64,000 nucleotides of DNA from Caryophanales bacterium UBA4691 (GTDB lineage: Bacteria; Bacillota_I; Bacilli_A; RFN20; CAG-826), in contig DHKP01000004.1 of the NCBI GenBank assembly GCA_002404865.1, forward strand, positions 41,348 through 105,347, read 5' to 3'. Shown piece by piece: positions 18,249 to 26,551 of this stretch (the first letter of the stretch is position 1; every line of letters begins with the position of its first letter). Under the pieces are notes generated by a model. The model was not told the origin of the DNA and did not search any database. It saw only the letters and a program-made list of their open reading frames with translations. A program made the translations under genes and the position numbers.

Positions 18249-18710
18249 TCAAAATTCAATGGCTAATCTAGCCTTATCAACATATTGTCGCTCAAGGCGA
18301 ATTTTTAGTTTTTTCGCTTTTTCTTTTATTTCAAGAGTGAGCGAATGAGCGTCCGCATCGAGTAATGTCCCCTCTATTGAGTTTTTTCCTTCATAAGGGT
18401 GAGAGAGATGAATATTTATGTATTTTCCTATATATTCGTGGATTCGATATGGATCAATCGGCTTTTCCGCACCAAGAGACGAAACGTCTAAGGTATAAGG
18501 GCCATCAATCGGGTCGTTCGCATCTAAAATTGGATTAATAAGATCGCTTACTTTCACAATATCATCAAGAGATATTGGTTCATTGCGGTCAACCACAATC
18601 GATAAGACAAGCCCGCCTTTGTCACGAAAAAGCTTAATGTCAGCGATTTCATATCCCGCTATAGAAAGCGGTTCATCAATCAACGCTTTGACTTCTTTGA
18701 TTCCTTCCAT
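18249..18710 (-). CDS. rimP: ribosome maturation factor RimP
   Basis: From the ATG at 18710 the product has 153 residues and matches RimP (LSIVVDRNEPISLDDIVKVSDLINPILDANDPI; YTLDVSSLGAEKPI, a variant of LEVSSPGLDRPL). GGGAGG at 18716-18721 lies before this ATG, so the longer frame starting at 18752 is rejected. RimP acts in 30S maturation. It is the first gene of the rimP-nusA-ylxR-ylxQ-infB-rbfA operon and has a terminator hairpin directly upstream of its ribosome binding site. Confidence 0.92.
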   Translation of the reverse strand: MEGIKEVKALIDEPLSIAGYEIADIKLFRDKGGLVLSIVVDRNEPISLDDIVKVSDLINPILDANDPIDGPYTLDVSSLGAEKPIDPYRIHEYIGKYINIHLSHPYEGKNSIEGTLLDADAHSLTLEIKEKAKKLKIRLERQYVDKARLAIEF

Positions 18711-18723
18711 CAAAACCTCCCTC

Positions 18724-18754
18724 AAAAAACAAAGAGTGGCTATCACTGCCACTC
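18724..18754 (-). terminator. intrinsic terminator / attenuator before rimP
   Basis: On the minus strand GAGTGGC-agtgata-GCCACTC is followed by TTTGTTTTTT. The T-run ends only a few bases before the GGGAGG of rimP. It ends the degV transcript. It also lies downstream of the promoter at 18804-18832, so it must be read through for rimP-nusA-infB expression. Confidence 0.75.
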
Positions 18755-18803
18755 CTCAGTTTAGCTTTTAGCAGAACCTCTTCCGAGGATTTTCCGCACA
18801 AAA

Positions 18804-18832
18804 ATAATAATCGATGCCTACTGTCTTTGCAA
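18804..18832 (-). promoter_or_regulatory. promoter of the rimP-nusA-infB operon
   Basis: On the minus strand TTGCAA (18827-18832), a 17-base spacer and TATTAT (18804-18809) lie directly after the degV stop. The predicted leader is about 87 nucleotides and includes the terminator hairpin at 18724-18754. It also holds a small upstream hairpin (CCTC-GGAA-GAGG). Confidence 0.6.
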
Positions 18833-18846
18833 GATGTTCGTATGTT

Positions 18847-19698
18847 TTATTCGATATGATCGCCATCATTAAAATAAATGACGCCAAGTGTACCAGGACC
18901 ACAGTGACAAGAAACTGTGCCTCCAGCTTCGGTGTTATAGACTTCTTTAAAGCCCGCTTCTTTTAAGCGTTTTTTGCACCACTCAATCGCTTCTTCAGTT
19001 GCACTGCTATAGGTGATAAAAGCAATAGAGTGATCCATATTTGGGAATTCCCTAAGGGTTTCTTCGGTGTAATCTTTTACCCAACGATTCATCGGACCGC
19101 GGAATTTCTTTCCTTGCCCCATTTTGCCGTTTTTAACAACAATCTGCGGACGAATGCGAAGGAGATTCGCGCCTAATGCCGCTAAGCCAGAGCATCTGCC
19201 GCCTTTAAATAGATAATTGACCGCTTCAATAGCGAAAGAAGCTTGCACATATGGGATTCTTTCTTGAACACGTTTCACGATTTCGTCTATTTCTAAACCT
19301 TTATCAGCAAGCTTTTTTGCATAAATCGCTTCCAAAGCAACACCAGTGGAAAGTGATCTAGAGTCAACCACGTAGACATTTTTAAATTTCTTCGCGGCCA
19401 AACATGCATTTTGATAAGAAGCACTCATCTCACTAGAAATCGTGAAATGAATAATTGCGTCGAAATCGTTAAGAAGTTTAGCGAAATGTTCTTCCGATTG
19501 CGCTTCATTTACCGCACTAGTGCGAGCGAGTTTCCCTGTTTTATCGGTATAGGCAAAAATATCCTTGCTCGTCACTTCGCCATCAAAATGTTGTTCCTCG
19601 CCCATCACAATGGTAAACGGAACAACGTGAATGTTGTATTTATCAATCAAATCTTTGGTTAAATCGAGAGAAGAATCGGAACTGATTGCAATTTTCAT
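18847..19698 (-). CDS. DegV family fatty-acid-binding protein
   Basis: The 283-residue protein matches the DegV family: MKIAISSDSSLDLTKDL at the N-terminus, a TSAVNEAQSEEHFAKLL segment with the ligand-binding T-S, and FKGGRCSGLAALGANLLRIRP near residue 170. DegV/FakB-like proteins bind a fatty acid and present it to FakA kinase. No fakA is in the window. It is monocistronic and ends at the terminator before rimP. Confidence 0.9.
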   Translation of the reverse strand: MKIAISSDSSLDLTKDLIDKYNIHVVPFTIVMGEEQHFDGEVTSKDIFAYTDKTGKLARTSAVNEAQSEEHFAKLLNDFDAIIHFTISSEMSASYQNACLAAKKFKNVYVVDSRSLSTGVALEAIYAKKLADKGLEIDEIVKRVQERIPYVQASFAIEAVNYLFKGGRCSGLAALGANLLRIRPQIVVKNGKMGQGKKFRGPMNRWVKDYTEETLREFPNMDHSIAFITYSSATEEAIEWCKKRLKEAGFKEVYNTEAGGTVSCHCGPGTLGVIYFNDGDHIE

Positions 19699-20275
19699 CG
19701 TATATTTACCTCGTGAATATGCTCGACATTTTACTAGAGTTTTACTGATTTATCCACTTCTTTAATCTGAAGACAAAGAGGGGACTTTATCCGTTAAATG
19801 GTCTTACGCTTTTTGGTTTGTTGTTTAAAACACGGAAACGTCTAATTCATAAATAGATGCCTACTTTAATTTACAATGACTTTAAACGCGAATCTACCAC
19901 CACAATACTTATAGATTTATTCTTCATTGACTTTGTGCTATTGGAGCTAACGCTCACAAAACGCCAATAGTTAGAAAGTGGCATTCTCGTCGACCATAAA
20001 GCATGTTTATTATCTAAACTTGGAAATAATTCGTTATAGGACAAAGCAAAATCGATATACTCAGCATTTTGATCTTGCTATAGAAAACACTAATTCTTTT
20101 TCTTCTTCAGCGAGAAGAAAAAGAATCACAAAATAAGCTAATATAGGAAAAAAGTCAGAAACACTAATAAGCGAGGAAAACGGAAGGCTTAGAAAATGAA
20201 AGTGAAAAGGACAATTGATTAATTTTGTACTGAGATTTAAGTCGGGCAAAATAAGTACTTCGATAAATTTACTCA
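19699..20275. other. long intergenic region without an assignable gene
   Basis: About 580 bases hold no gene I can support. A stop-free minus-strand stretch of 68 codons (20077-19871, containing YIDFALSYNELFPSLDNKHA) has no start codon and a stop directly upstream. It may be a decayed coding remnant. A perfect 14-base inverted repeat (arms 20093-20106 and 20113-20126, loop tcagcg) is A/T-rich and has no T-run after it. No known structured RNA was recognised. Confidence 0.45.
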
Positions 20276-20308
20276 GGTAAAAAAGAAAACCTCGATAAAA
20301 TCGAGGTT
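20276..20308 (-). terminator. terminator of tRNA-Glu
   Basis: On the minus strand AACCTCGA-TTTTA-TCGAGGTT is followed by TTCTTTTTT, about ten bases after the tRNA 3' end. Confidence 0.85.
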
Positions 20309-20318
20309 CATTATCATT

Positions 20319-20393
20319 TGGTGACCCAGCCCGGAATCGAACCGGGGATTCAACCTTGAGAGGGTTGCGTCTTAACCTCTTGACCACAGGGCC
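20319..20393 (-). tRNA. tRNA-Glu(CTC)
   Basis: A 75-base cloverleaf has anticodon arm CAACC-CTCTCAA-GGTTG (anticodon CTC), T-arm CCCGG-TTCGATT-CCGGG and an encoded CCA end. The acceptor stem has one G-U pair and one T-T mismatch. It lies 42 bases after the gltX stop, so the tRNA and its synthetase are neighbours. It has its own promoter. Confidence 0.92.
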
Positions 20394-20401
20394 GCGCAAG
20401 T

Positions 20402-20430
20402 ATTTAAGCACTTAGGCTAAATTCTTGCAA
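20402..20430 (-). promoter_or_regulatory. promoter of tRNA-Glu
   Basis: On the minus strand TTGCAA (20425-20430), a 17-base spacer and TTAAAT (20402-20407) end eight bases before the mature 5' end of the tRNA. Confidence 0.55.
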
Positions 20431-20435
20431 GAAAA

Positions 20436-22103
20436 TTAAGCGAGCACTTTTTTCGCTAAAGACAATAGTCTTTCTTTCACGCGTTTCTCACCCAAAATTT
20501 CAATTATTTCGTGGAGATTAGGGGATTGTTTGGAAGTCGTTAGAGCAATACGAATAATCTCCGCAAAGTCGCTGACATTCCCATGGTATGCGCTTGGATT
20601 AGCTTTATATTCGCGGTTATTAATCGCAAAGCCTAAAGAAGAAGCAACTTCTTTTAAGGCATTCCACCATGTTGGTTCATCCACTCCGAATAACATTTTA
20701 TTGGCGGAAGTGAGAAGCACTTCGCTAATGGTTTCTTTCGTTAAATTTGGATTCCACGGAAGTGGATTTTGAATTAATTTTTCATATTCTTCATCAAAGA
20801 AGAAACGAGTAGCAGGCGCAATATCGCTATATTTGGCGTAGTCTTTGCGAGGATTTGGACGATCTTTTTCAATATCGAGGATCTTGCCAAAATAAAGAGG
20901 GTCCTCTTCGATTTTTTTATAAAGCTCAGAATCGAATTCTTTGCTCCATTCGCTTACTTTTGGTAGAAGGGTTTCTTTTCTTTCTTTTGCGAGCACTTCT
21001 TTGCAGAAATAAACAAGTTTGTCTTCGTCAAACAAAGCACCATCCAAAGACATCTTCGAGAGGTCGTAATGGAATTTTGAAAGATCGAGCGTCCTATTTT
21101 CGATCGTCCACTCCTCGAAATTGGAATTCGCGATGCTCATAAGATAAACCAAAACGCCCATTGGAGGATATCCTTGTTTCAAGAAATAAGAAACGGCCGC
21201 TTCTGGGTCTTTTCGCTTAGAAAGTTTGCGCTTATTTCCATGATCAAGTTTCATGATAACTGGAAGATGAGCGTATTTAGGGGCCTTCCAGCCCAAAGCA
21301 CGGAATAATTCTAAGTGAATTGGGGTAGAAGGAATCCATTCTTCCCCGCGCGTCACTAAAGTTGTACGCATGAAATGATCATCTACAACGTGAGCGAAAT
21401 GGTAGGTAGGAAGGCCATCAGCTTTATAAATAACAATGTCTACGTCATTATCGCCTAAATCGATGTCACCACGAATTTCATCATGGAAGGTGATCTTTTT
21501 TTCATGATCGCCATGGCTCTTAAAACGAATGACCCATGGGGTTTTTGCGCGAATTTTTTCAATTTCTTCGTCAACAGAGAGGTTACGGTCACGAGCGTAT
21601 TTCCCGTAATATCCAGGGATGATTTTATTCGCTTCTTGGAACTCACGAAGTTTTGCTAAGTCTTCTGATGTTGCAAAATCAGGATAAGCTAAGCCTCTTC
21701 TCACCAATTCCTTGATCACGATTTTATAGATATCTGCCCTAACGCTTTGCTGATATGGGCCATATTCCCCTTTATCACCAGTTATAAAATAGCCTTCATC
21801 TGCAACAATGCCAAACACCTTAAGCTGTTCGATTAATTCTTCAGCGCTTCCAGCGATGGTGCGTTTAGTATCGGTATCTTCAAGACGAAACATATAAATA
21901 CCATGGCTATCATGGGCAATCGTATGAGCAATCATCGCCGTAAACAAAGAGCCAGTGTGCAAAAATCCGGTTGGGGAGGGCGCAAAACGAGTCACTTCAG
22001 CTCCAATAGGTAGATTTCTAGGAGGATATCTCTTCTCTAAATCCTCAATCGTTCCGGTCACTTCCGGAAACAAGAGTTCTGCTAAATCGTTTGTATTTGC
22101 CAT
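20436..22103 (-). CDS. gltX: glutamyl-tRNA synthetase
   Basis: The 555-residue class I synthetase has a HIGH-type motif (FAPSPTGFLHTGSLFTA near residues 40-56) and a KMSKS-type motif (KRKLSKRKDPEA near 291). It charges tRNA-Glu, and possibly tRNA-Gln if an amidotransferase exists elsewhere. It is longer than the usual ~480 residues because of an N-terminal extension (LAELLFPEVTGTIEDLEKRY) of a kind I associate with some Clostridia. TATAAT on the minus strand (22128-22133) and GGGAGCG before the ATG serve as expression signals. Confidence 0.93.
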   Translation of the reverse strand: MANTNDLAELLFPEVTGTIEDLEKRYPPRNLPIGAEVTRFAPSPTGFLHTGSLFTAMIAHTIAHDSHGIYMFRLEDTDTKRTIAGSAEELIEQLKVFGIVADEGYFITGDKGEYGPYQQSVRADIYKIVIKELVRRGLAYPDFATSEDLAKLREFQEANKIIPGYYGKYARDRNLSVDEEIEKIRAKTPWVIRFKSHGDHEKKITFHDEIRGDIDLGDNDVDIVIYKADGLPTYHFAHVVDDHFMRTTLVTRGEEWIPSTPIHLELFRALGWKAPKYAHLPVIMKLDHGNKRKLSKRKDPEAAVSYFLKQGYPPMGVLVYLMSIANSNFEEWTIENRTLDLSKFHYDLSKMSLDGALFDEDKLVYFCKEVLAKERKETLLPKVSEWSKEFDSELYKKIEEDPLYFGKILDIEKDRPNPRKDYAKYSDIAPATRFFFDEEYEKLIQNPLPWNPNLTKETISEVLLTSANKMLFGVDEPTWWNALKEVASSLGFAINNREYKANPSAYHGNVSDFAEIIRIALTTSKQSPNLHEIIEILGEKRVKERLLSLAKKVLA

Positions 22104-22144
22104 AATTCGCTCCCTTAAAGCAAAGTGATTATAGTCTAATCGTC

Positions 22145-22192
22145 TCTTTACTTCTATGGATTCTTTCTTTAGAAAGAAGATTAAAGTAAAGA
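22145..22192. repeat. nested inverted repeat upstream of gltX
   Basis: Outer arms TCTTTACTT (22145-22153) and AAGTAAAGA (22184-22192) enclose inner arms TTCTTTCT and AGAAAGAA around a TT centre (22161-22178). It lies just upstream of the gltX -10 box, in the spacer between divergent gltX and tRNA-Gly. Its role is unknown. Confidence 0.5.
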
Positions 22193-22294
22193 AAAGGCAA
22201 CCTCGTCTTTTCTAAATCGATAGAATCATTAAAAGCATTCGTTGAAGGATTTCCTTTCTTCTACCATGGCGCGAAAAGTTTGTATTTTTCGCCC

Positions 22295-22323
22295 TTGATT
22301 CAACGATAGCGATTCTCTATAAT
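22295..22323 (+). promoter_or_regulatory. promoter of tRNA-Gly(GCC)
   Basis: TTGATT (22295-22300), a 17-base spacer and TATAAT (22318-22323) lie about 20 bases before the mature tRNA. Confidence 0.7.
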
Positions 22324-22343
22324 TACACGTGCTCAAAGCAAGT

Positions 22344-22417
22344 GCAGGTGTAGTTCAATGGTAGAACGCGACCTTGCCAAGGTCGACACGCGGGTCCGAT
22401 TCCCGTCACTTGCTCCA
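22344..22417 (+). tRNA. tRNA-Gly(GCC)
   Basis: A 74-base cloverleaf has acceptor GCAGGTG pairing with CACTTGC (one G-T pair), D-arm GTTCAATGGTAGAAC, anticodon arm CGACC-TTGCCAA-GGTCG (anticodon GCC) and an encoded CCA. Confidence 0.95.
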
Positions 22418-22425
22418 CTCGAAAA

Positions 22426-22453
22426 TCATGCCGATGAAAATCGGCATTTTTTA
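22426..22453 (+). terminator. terminator of tRNA-Gly(GCC)
   Basis: ATGCCGAT-GAAA-ATCGGCAT is followed by TTTTTATT, ten bases after the tRNA. Confidence 0.88.
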
Positions 22454-22493
22454 TTGCTTACTAGGAACTTAACAAAAAACTCCGAGAGTCAAT

Positions 22494-23558
22494 TCACTCG
22501 TCGGAGTCCTTTCCATTTTCTTCATCGTCTTTCTTTGCTTCGATATCTTCCTTTGCTTTTTTGCCTTTTGCGATCTGTTCTTCGTAATACTTCATTTCTT
22601 CCTCGCTTAATTCATTCGCCTCCCTAGCAGCGAGAAACGTTTCTTCGGCTAAATGGATATAATAATCAATAAACGTCGATTCAAACTTTTGATTCAATAA
22701 ATTCAAAAACCAAACGTAATAAGATAAAAATGGCGAAATTGCTAGAAATCCGAGCCCAATTCCAAAAGCAACAATACCGATTGGAGAAAGATAAGATAAG
22801 AGATAAAACCAGCCGATTGCGACTCCGGCAGCGTCAAAAAGAAGGAAAAGAAGGAATAGCCACCAAGTAGAAGAAATATAATCATGGAAATATTCGCTTC
22901 TTTTAATCCGCAAACCACCCTGAAAAATATGGTTTGATAAAGCGGTCGGACCATAGCCAAAATTCAAGCGGAAGAACGGGTTTAGAGAATAGCCCAGTAA
23001 ACGCGCTAAAAAATTCAAAGTGAAAAAGACGTAAGTCAATAAACTATATAATAGGAAGAAACGTGAAATATCCGGGTCATTTGCGAGTAAATAGGCTGCC
23101 GATTCATAATTCCTTTGTTCGAGATACCCGCTAAAGTTCGCGAATGCAGAAACGAATTCGCTCGATAAAGAAGAAAAAATAGGAACGATGCAAAAATAGA
23201 GGGCAATCCCGAATAGGACAGTCCAAAATAAAGATAAGAAGAAATTCCGTATGACGCGATAAGAACCATAAAATGGGGTATGGAAATAAGACAAAAAATA
23301 GGCAATCGTCCTTTGGTTCGATAGTTCATTATCTTGATGCCCATCGCTTAAAGAAAGTGTATAGGCGAAACATAGTGGCAAAAGAAGAAAGGGAACGCTG
23401 ATCCATAAAGTGAATGGGAAGAAAACTCCAAAGGCGAGAATCGCGATAAATAGCAAAATGAAACCAAAAGTGATAGGAAAAGAATAAAGAAATCTCTTCT
23501 TGAAAAGAGAAAATGCCTCTTTGGAAAGAGAGCCACTATTATTATTTGTTTTTTGCAT
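22494..23558 (-). CDS. integral membrane protein of unknown function
   Basis: From the ATG at 23558 (TTAGGGG upstream) the product has 354 residues. It shows about six hydrophobic segments in the first 285 residues (for example FPITFGFILLFIAILAFGVF and a later WWLFLLFLLFDAAG). A highly charged cytoplasmic tail ends in DIEAKKDDEENGKDSDE. I do not recognise a family. It overlaps the end of the NERD-like gene upstream by 17 bases and is third in a deoD-NERD-membrane-protein operon. Confidence 0.7.
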   Translation of the reverse strand: MQKTNNNSGSLSKEAFSLFKKRFLYSFPITFGFILLFIAILAFGVFFPFTLWISVPFLLLPLCFAYTLSLSDGHQDNELSNQRTIAYFLSYFHTPFYGSYRVIRNFFLSLFWTVLFGIALYFCIVPIFSSLSSEFVSAFANFSGYLEQRNYESAAYLLANDPDISRFFLLYSLLTYVFFTLNFLARLLGYSLNPFFRLNFGYGPTALSNHIFQGGLRIKRSEYFHDYISSTWWLFLLFLLFDAAGVAIGWFYLLSYLSPIGIVAFGIGLGFLAISPFLSYYVWFLNLLNQKFESTFIDYYIHLAEETFLAAREANELSEEEMKYYEEQIAKGKKAKEDIEAKKDDEENGKDSDE

Positions 23559-24177
23559 ATCCCCTAACCTTCTCTTCATGTAAAGCAATCATCGCATTTT
23601 TTAATTCCGTTCCCACAAATGGGTTGACATTGTCTTTTTCATAGGCTGAGATAACTTTGCCAAGTCGCGATAAAGGCGTAAAAATCGGCTCGCCACGATG
23701 ATTTTCAAAAGGTGTCACAAAACAATCATCATTCACCAAAACAATGCCGACAAGAAAGGATGTATTAATGCCGCTTGCCTTAGAAAAACGGTCCACCGCA
23801 ATTTTCGAAAGCATTAAAGGGTTTTGGATTTTGATTTTCTTGCCGTTTTTAAGATAATTGACCCAATGTGCATCGTCATTTCTAGCGCTGACTGCACCTT
23901 CAAAATAAACATCAGTAATCACGTAAATGTATTTATCTCCGCCTAAAACGTGATCAATATAAACATAATCGCTACCACCAAGCTTATAACGGACGTCGTT
24001 AACAAGATAATAGTCGTGTATCCTAGCTTCCTTCATCACGCGGTGATAATAAAAGCGGGTGACGTTTCTTCGAATAATCCATCCTTTTAAGGGACGATAA
24101 AAGAAGAGCACCAAGAAAAGAAGAGCGCATATTAAACAAAGAGTAATAAAAAGAGTCAGTTTACCAAAATAAGGCAT
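23542..24177 (-). CDS. membrane-anchored NERD-like domain protein
   Basis: From the ATG at 24177 the product has 211 residues. One N-terminal membrane helix (LTLFITLCLICALLFLVLFF) precedes a cytoplasmic domain resembling NERD (nuclease-related domain): LVNDVRYKLGGSDYVYIDHVLGGDKYIYVITDVYFEG. The IDH strand is present. The usual E-x-K after it is replaced by TDV, so nuclease activity is doubtful. The start lies 7 bases after the deoD stop. A longer TTG start inside deoD is unlikely. The domain call is by pattern only. Confidence 0.6.
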   Translation of the reverse strand: MPYFGKLTLFITLCLICALLFLVLFFYRPLKGWIIRRNVTRFYYHRVMKEARIHDYYLVNDVRYKLGGSDYVYIDHVLGGDKYIYVITDVYFEGAVSARNDDAHWVNYLKNGKKIKIQNPLMLSKIAVDRFSKASGINTSFLVGIVLVNDDCFVTPFENHRGEPIFTPLSRLGKVISAYEKDNVNPFVGTELKNAMIALHEEKVRGYAKNK

Positions 24178-24184
24178 ATCTATT

Positions 24185-24907
24185 TTAGTCAGCGAAACGT
24201 TCAGCGGTCGCAATAGCGACTTCAATCATATTCTTGAGACCTTCTTGCCTCTCTTCGGGTGAAATTTGGGCAGTTCCATAGATAAGATCGCTCACCGTGC
24301 AAATGGCTAAGGCTCGTTTTTGCAAGATAGCCGCTTGTTCATAAAGAGCGTAGGCTTCCATTTCGGTTCCTAAAACACCAAGCGACTGCCATTTTTTCCA
24401 AATCTCAGGATTTGCGTCATAGAAAGTATCACTAGAAAGAATGTTCCCTACGTAATACGTCGCGCCTTTCTTTTTCGCTTCTTCGCTTGCGGCAAGAAGC
24501 ACATCGAAGGAGGCGATCGCGCTATACGTAGCTCCGCCTAAATTATGTTGACCCATCCAATTGCTATTGGTGCAAGCCCCTTCCCCCAACAATAAATCAC
24601 GGCATTTTACATAAGGCTGAAGCGCGCCGATTGTACCGACGCGAATAATCGTACCAACATCATACTCGGTGTAAAGTTCATGGGAATAAATACCGATGGA
24701 AGGCATTCCCATGCCGCTAGGCATAACGGAAATCTTTTTCCCGTTTTTGGTAAACCCAGTAAAGCCAACCATGCCGCGGATGGAGCAAACTTCTTTGACA
24801 TTGGTGAGAAAATTTTCGGCAATCCAACGCGCACGTAAAGGGTCACCTGGCATGAGAACGACCTTGGCAAAAGCCCCGCTAATAGCATTGATGTGTGGTG
24901 TTGACAT
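24185..24907 (-). CDS. deoD: purine-nucleoside phosphorylase, DeoD type
   Basis: The 240-residue protein matches the hexameric DeoD family: MSTPHINA, VVLMPGDPLRARWIAENFL, VMPSGMGMPSIGIYSHEL, RVGTIGALQP and the catalytic TVSDLIYG near residue 204. It splits purine nucleosides with phosphate to give the base and ribose-1-phosphate. GGAGGATATT precedes the ATG. It heads a short operon with two membrane proteins of unknown function. Confidence 0.95.
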   Translation of the reverse strand: MSTPHINAISGAFAKVVLMPGDPLRARWIAENFLTNVKEVCSIRGMVGFTGFTKNGKKISVMPSGMGMPSIGIYSHELYTEYDVGTIIRVGTIGALQPYVKCRDLLLGEGACTNSNWMGQHNLGGATYSAIASFDVLLAASEEAKKKGATYYVGNILSSDTFYDANPEIWKKWQSLGVLGTEMEAYALYEQAAILQKRALAICTVSDLIYGTAQISPEERQEGLKNMIEVAIATAERFAD

Positions 24908-24935
24908 AATATCCTCCTATAGTTAGTTTTAACTC

Positions 24936-24964
24936 GTAATATGCTTAAGATTAGTCTAACACAA
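24936..24964 (-). promoter_or_regulatory. promoter of deoD
   Basis: On the minus strand TTGTGT (24959-24964), a 17-base spacer and TATTAC (24936-24941). Confidence 0.5.
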
Positions 24965-25019
24965 AAAGCATAGACCTTTCTCTACTCTTATCTAATATCT
25001 AATCGAAATCCAAAAAATA

Positions 25020-25820
25020 TCAGGCATTAGTTTTATGAGTATTAGTAGCCGTAGCCATGTCTTCTTCGAAAATTCTCAACAAATCATCTGGAGCAACGGG
25101 CGTCAATTCGCCTTGGAATGCAATCGAGATTCGGCCTGTTTCTTCGCTCACGACAATCGTAACGGAATCGGTACTTTCGCTAATACCGTATGCCGCGCGA
25201 TGGCGGGAACCGTATTTTCCAGTCAAAGGACGATTGGTAGGTGTGAAGTAAACGCTAGCAGCCACAATCTTATCCCCGCGAATAACAACCGCGCCATCAT
25301 GAAGGCGGGTGCCGGGATAGAAAATGGTTTGAATCAATTCGGAACTTACTGGCGCATTGAGTATCGTCCCGTTTTTCATAATGTCACTTAAATCATCGTT
25401 TCTTTCAAATGTAACAAGGGCACCGATTTTTTGTTTGGATAAAATGCGAATCGCGCTTTCAACTTTCTTAAAAACGTCTTCACGGTCATAAATCGCTTCA
25501 GGCTGTATTTTTTGTTTCTTATGGAAAAAATCAAAAGAAGCCTTTCCCTTTAATACGTTCGCAGTGAATTTGCGGATCTCAGTCATATTTGTGAAGCTTG
25601 TCACAAGCGTACCAACTAAAAGCATTGATAAAGCTGCGCACATGAAGAAATCCATGTAAAAAATCCATGCAATCAGAATGAAGAATTCATTCGCGATCAC
25701 AAAAATCCTAGGGACCTTGCGCTTAACGAGCCAAAAAGCAACAATATCAAAAAAAACAAACAAAATAAGCCCAAAGACTAGGGATAAAATATTATTAATA
25801 GAGCCGAAGTCACGAATCAT
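25020..25820 (-). CDS. cdaA: diadenylate cyclase CdaA (c-di-AMP synthase)
   Basis: The 266-residue protein has about three N-terminal membrane helices and a DAC domain. The domain carries the catalytic DGA (RLHDGAVVIRGDKI near residues 168-181), YGSRHRAAYGIS near 205, and SEETGRISIAFQG near 228. It makes c-di-AMP from two ATP at the membrane, a signal for potassium and osmotic balance in Firmicutes. It is not followed by cdaR and glmM as it is in B. subtilis. Confidence 0.94.
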   Translation of the reverse strand: MIRDFGSINNILSLVFGLILFVFFDIVAFWLVKRKVPRIFVIANEFFILIAWIFYMDFFMCAALSMLLVGTLVTSFTNMTEIRKFTANVLKGKASFDFFHKKQKIQPEAIYDREDVFKKVESAIRILSKQKIGALVTFERNDDLSDIMKNGTILNAPVSSELIQTIFYPGTRLHDGAVVIRGDKIVAASVYFTPTNRPLTGKYGSRHRAAYGISESTDSVTIVVSEETGRISIAFQGELTPVAPDDLLRIFEEDMATATNTHKTNA

Positions 25821-25974
25821 AATTGATAATTTAGAAGTTTTCCTTTTCCGTCAGTCATTGACTCAAAATGCTTCTTACATTTCTATGTTATCAAAAACGC
25901 TATTTCCTGTTAAGGAAGAAACGAGGAAACAATCCATTATTTTTAGAAACAAAAATTAAGAAAGAATAAAACTG

Positions 25975-26187
25975 CTACTTCGCTTTGGTGAATTTGCCTT
26001 TGTTTGCGCCTTTGCTTGGCTTGAAAACAATTCCTTTTTCGGTGTTACCCGCCATATTTTTGGTGTAATCAAGCGCTTCTGCTTTTGTGGAAAATAATTT
26101 AATGGCACGGTCACTGCCAATGATCTTAACTTGCCATTTCCCATCTTCTCTTTTGTTTACCATATAAGTGTTTTTCTTTTCCGCCAT
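25975..26187 (-). CDS. DUF2188-family small protein
   Basis: The 70-residue basic protein has the DUF2188 pattern: a YMVNKREDGKWQVK strand pair, then RAIKLFSTKAEALDYTKNMAGN, and a Lys-rich end (SKGANKGKFTKAK). The ATG at 26187 is chosen because GAGG lies 8 bases upstream. An ATG at 26193 would be only two bases from it. The function of the family is unknown. Confidence 0.75.
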   Translation of the reverse strand: MAEKKNTYMVNKREDGKWQVKIIGSDRAIKLFSTKAEALDYTKNMAGNTEKGIVFKPSKGANKGKFTKAK

Positions 26188-26273
26188 AACCATTACCTCT
26201 TTCCTAAATCATAAGATGAAATCGAAAAAAGAACAAACTTAATCTTGTAAGAAAAGAAGATACATCCGTTCTT

Positions 26274-26308
26274 AAAATAAAAACTTGGCCACATTTGTAG
26301 TAGCCAAG
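26274..26308 (-). terminator. terminator of tRNA-Gly(CCC)
   Basis: On the minus strand CTTGGC and GCCAAG pair across a 12-base loop (26284-26307), followed by TTTTTATTTT. Confidence 0.75.
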
Positions 26309-26319
26309 AAGCATTCAGC

Positions 26320-26393
26320 TGGAGCACCTGGCGGGAATCGAACCCGTGTAACCAGCTTGGGAAGCTGGTGTTCTACCATTGAACTACAGGTGC
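26320..26393 (-). tRNA. tRNA-Gly(CCC)
   Basis: A 74-base cloverleaf has acceptor GCACCTG/CAGGTGC, D-arm GTTCAATGGTAGAAC, anticodon arm CCAGC-TTCCCAA-GCTGG (anticodon CCC), T-loop TTCGATT and an encoded CCA. Confidence 0.94.
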
Positions 26394-26439
26394 AGCGGAA
26401 TAATTATAAATATTTTCGCCTTTATGTCCACAAGAAGAA

Positions 26440-26463
26440 AGAAAAAAGGAAGCCGAAGCTTCC
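26440..26463 (-). terminator. terminator of tRNA-Val
   Basis: On the minus strand GGAAGC-TTCG-GCTTCC is followed by TTTTTTC. Confidence 0.8.
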
Positions 26464-26475
26464 AATCTTTCAAGT

Positions 26476-26551
26476 TGGTGGGTGTTACAGGGCTCGAACC
26501 TGTGACCTTCTGTACGTCAAACAGATGCTCTCCCAGCTGAGCTAAGCACCC
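26476..26551 (-). tRNA. tRNA-Val(GAC)
   Basis: A 76-base cloverleaf has anticodon arm TCTGT-TTGACGT-ACAGA (anticodon GAC), T-arm ACAGG-TTCGAGC-CCTGT and an encoded CCA. The acceptor stem has one C-A mismatch. Confidence 0.93.

Noticed and set aside
20061..20411. 116-codon minus-strand open frame across the tRNA-Glu gene
   Set aside because: Its first third is the tRNA itself and its terminator, so it cannot be a protein gene.
22104..22294. T-box leader for gltX
   Set aside because: I looked for a specifier loop and the conserved AGGGTGGNACCGCG on the minus strand and found neither.
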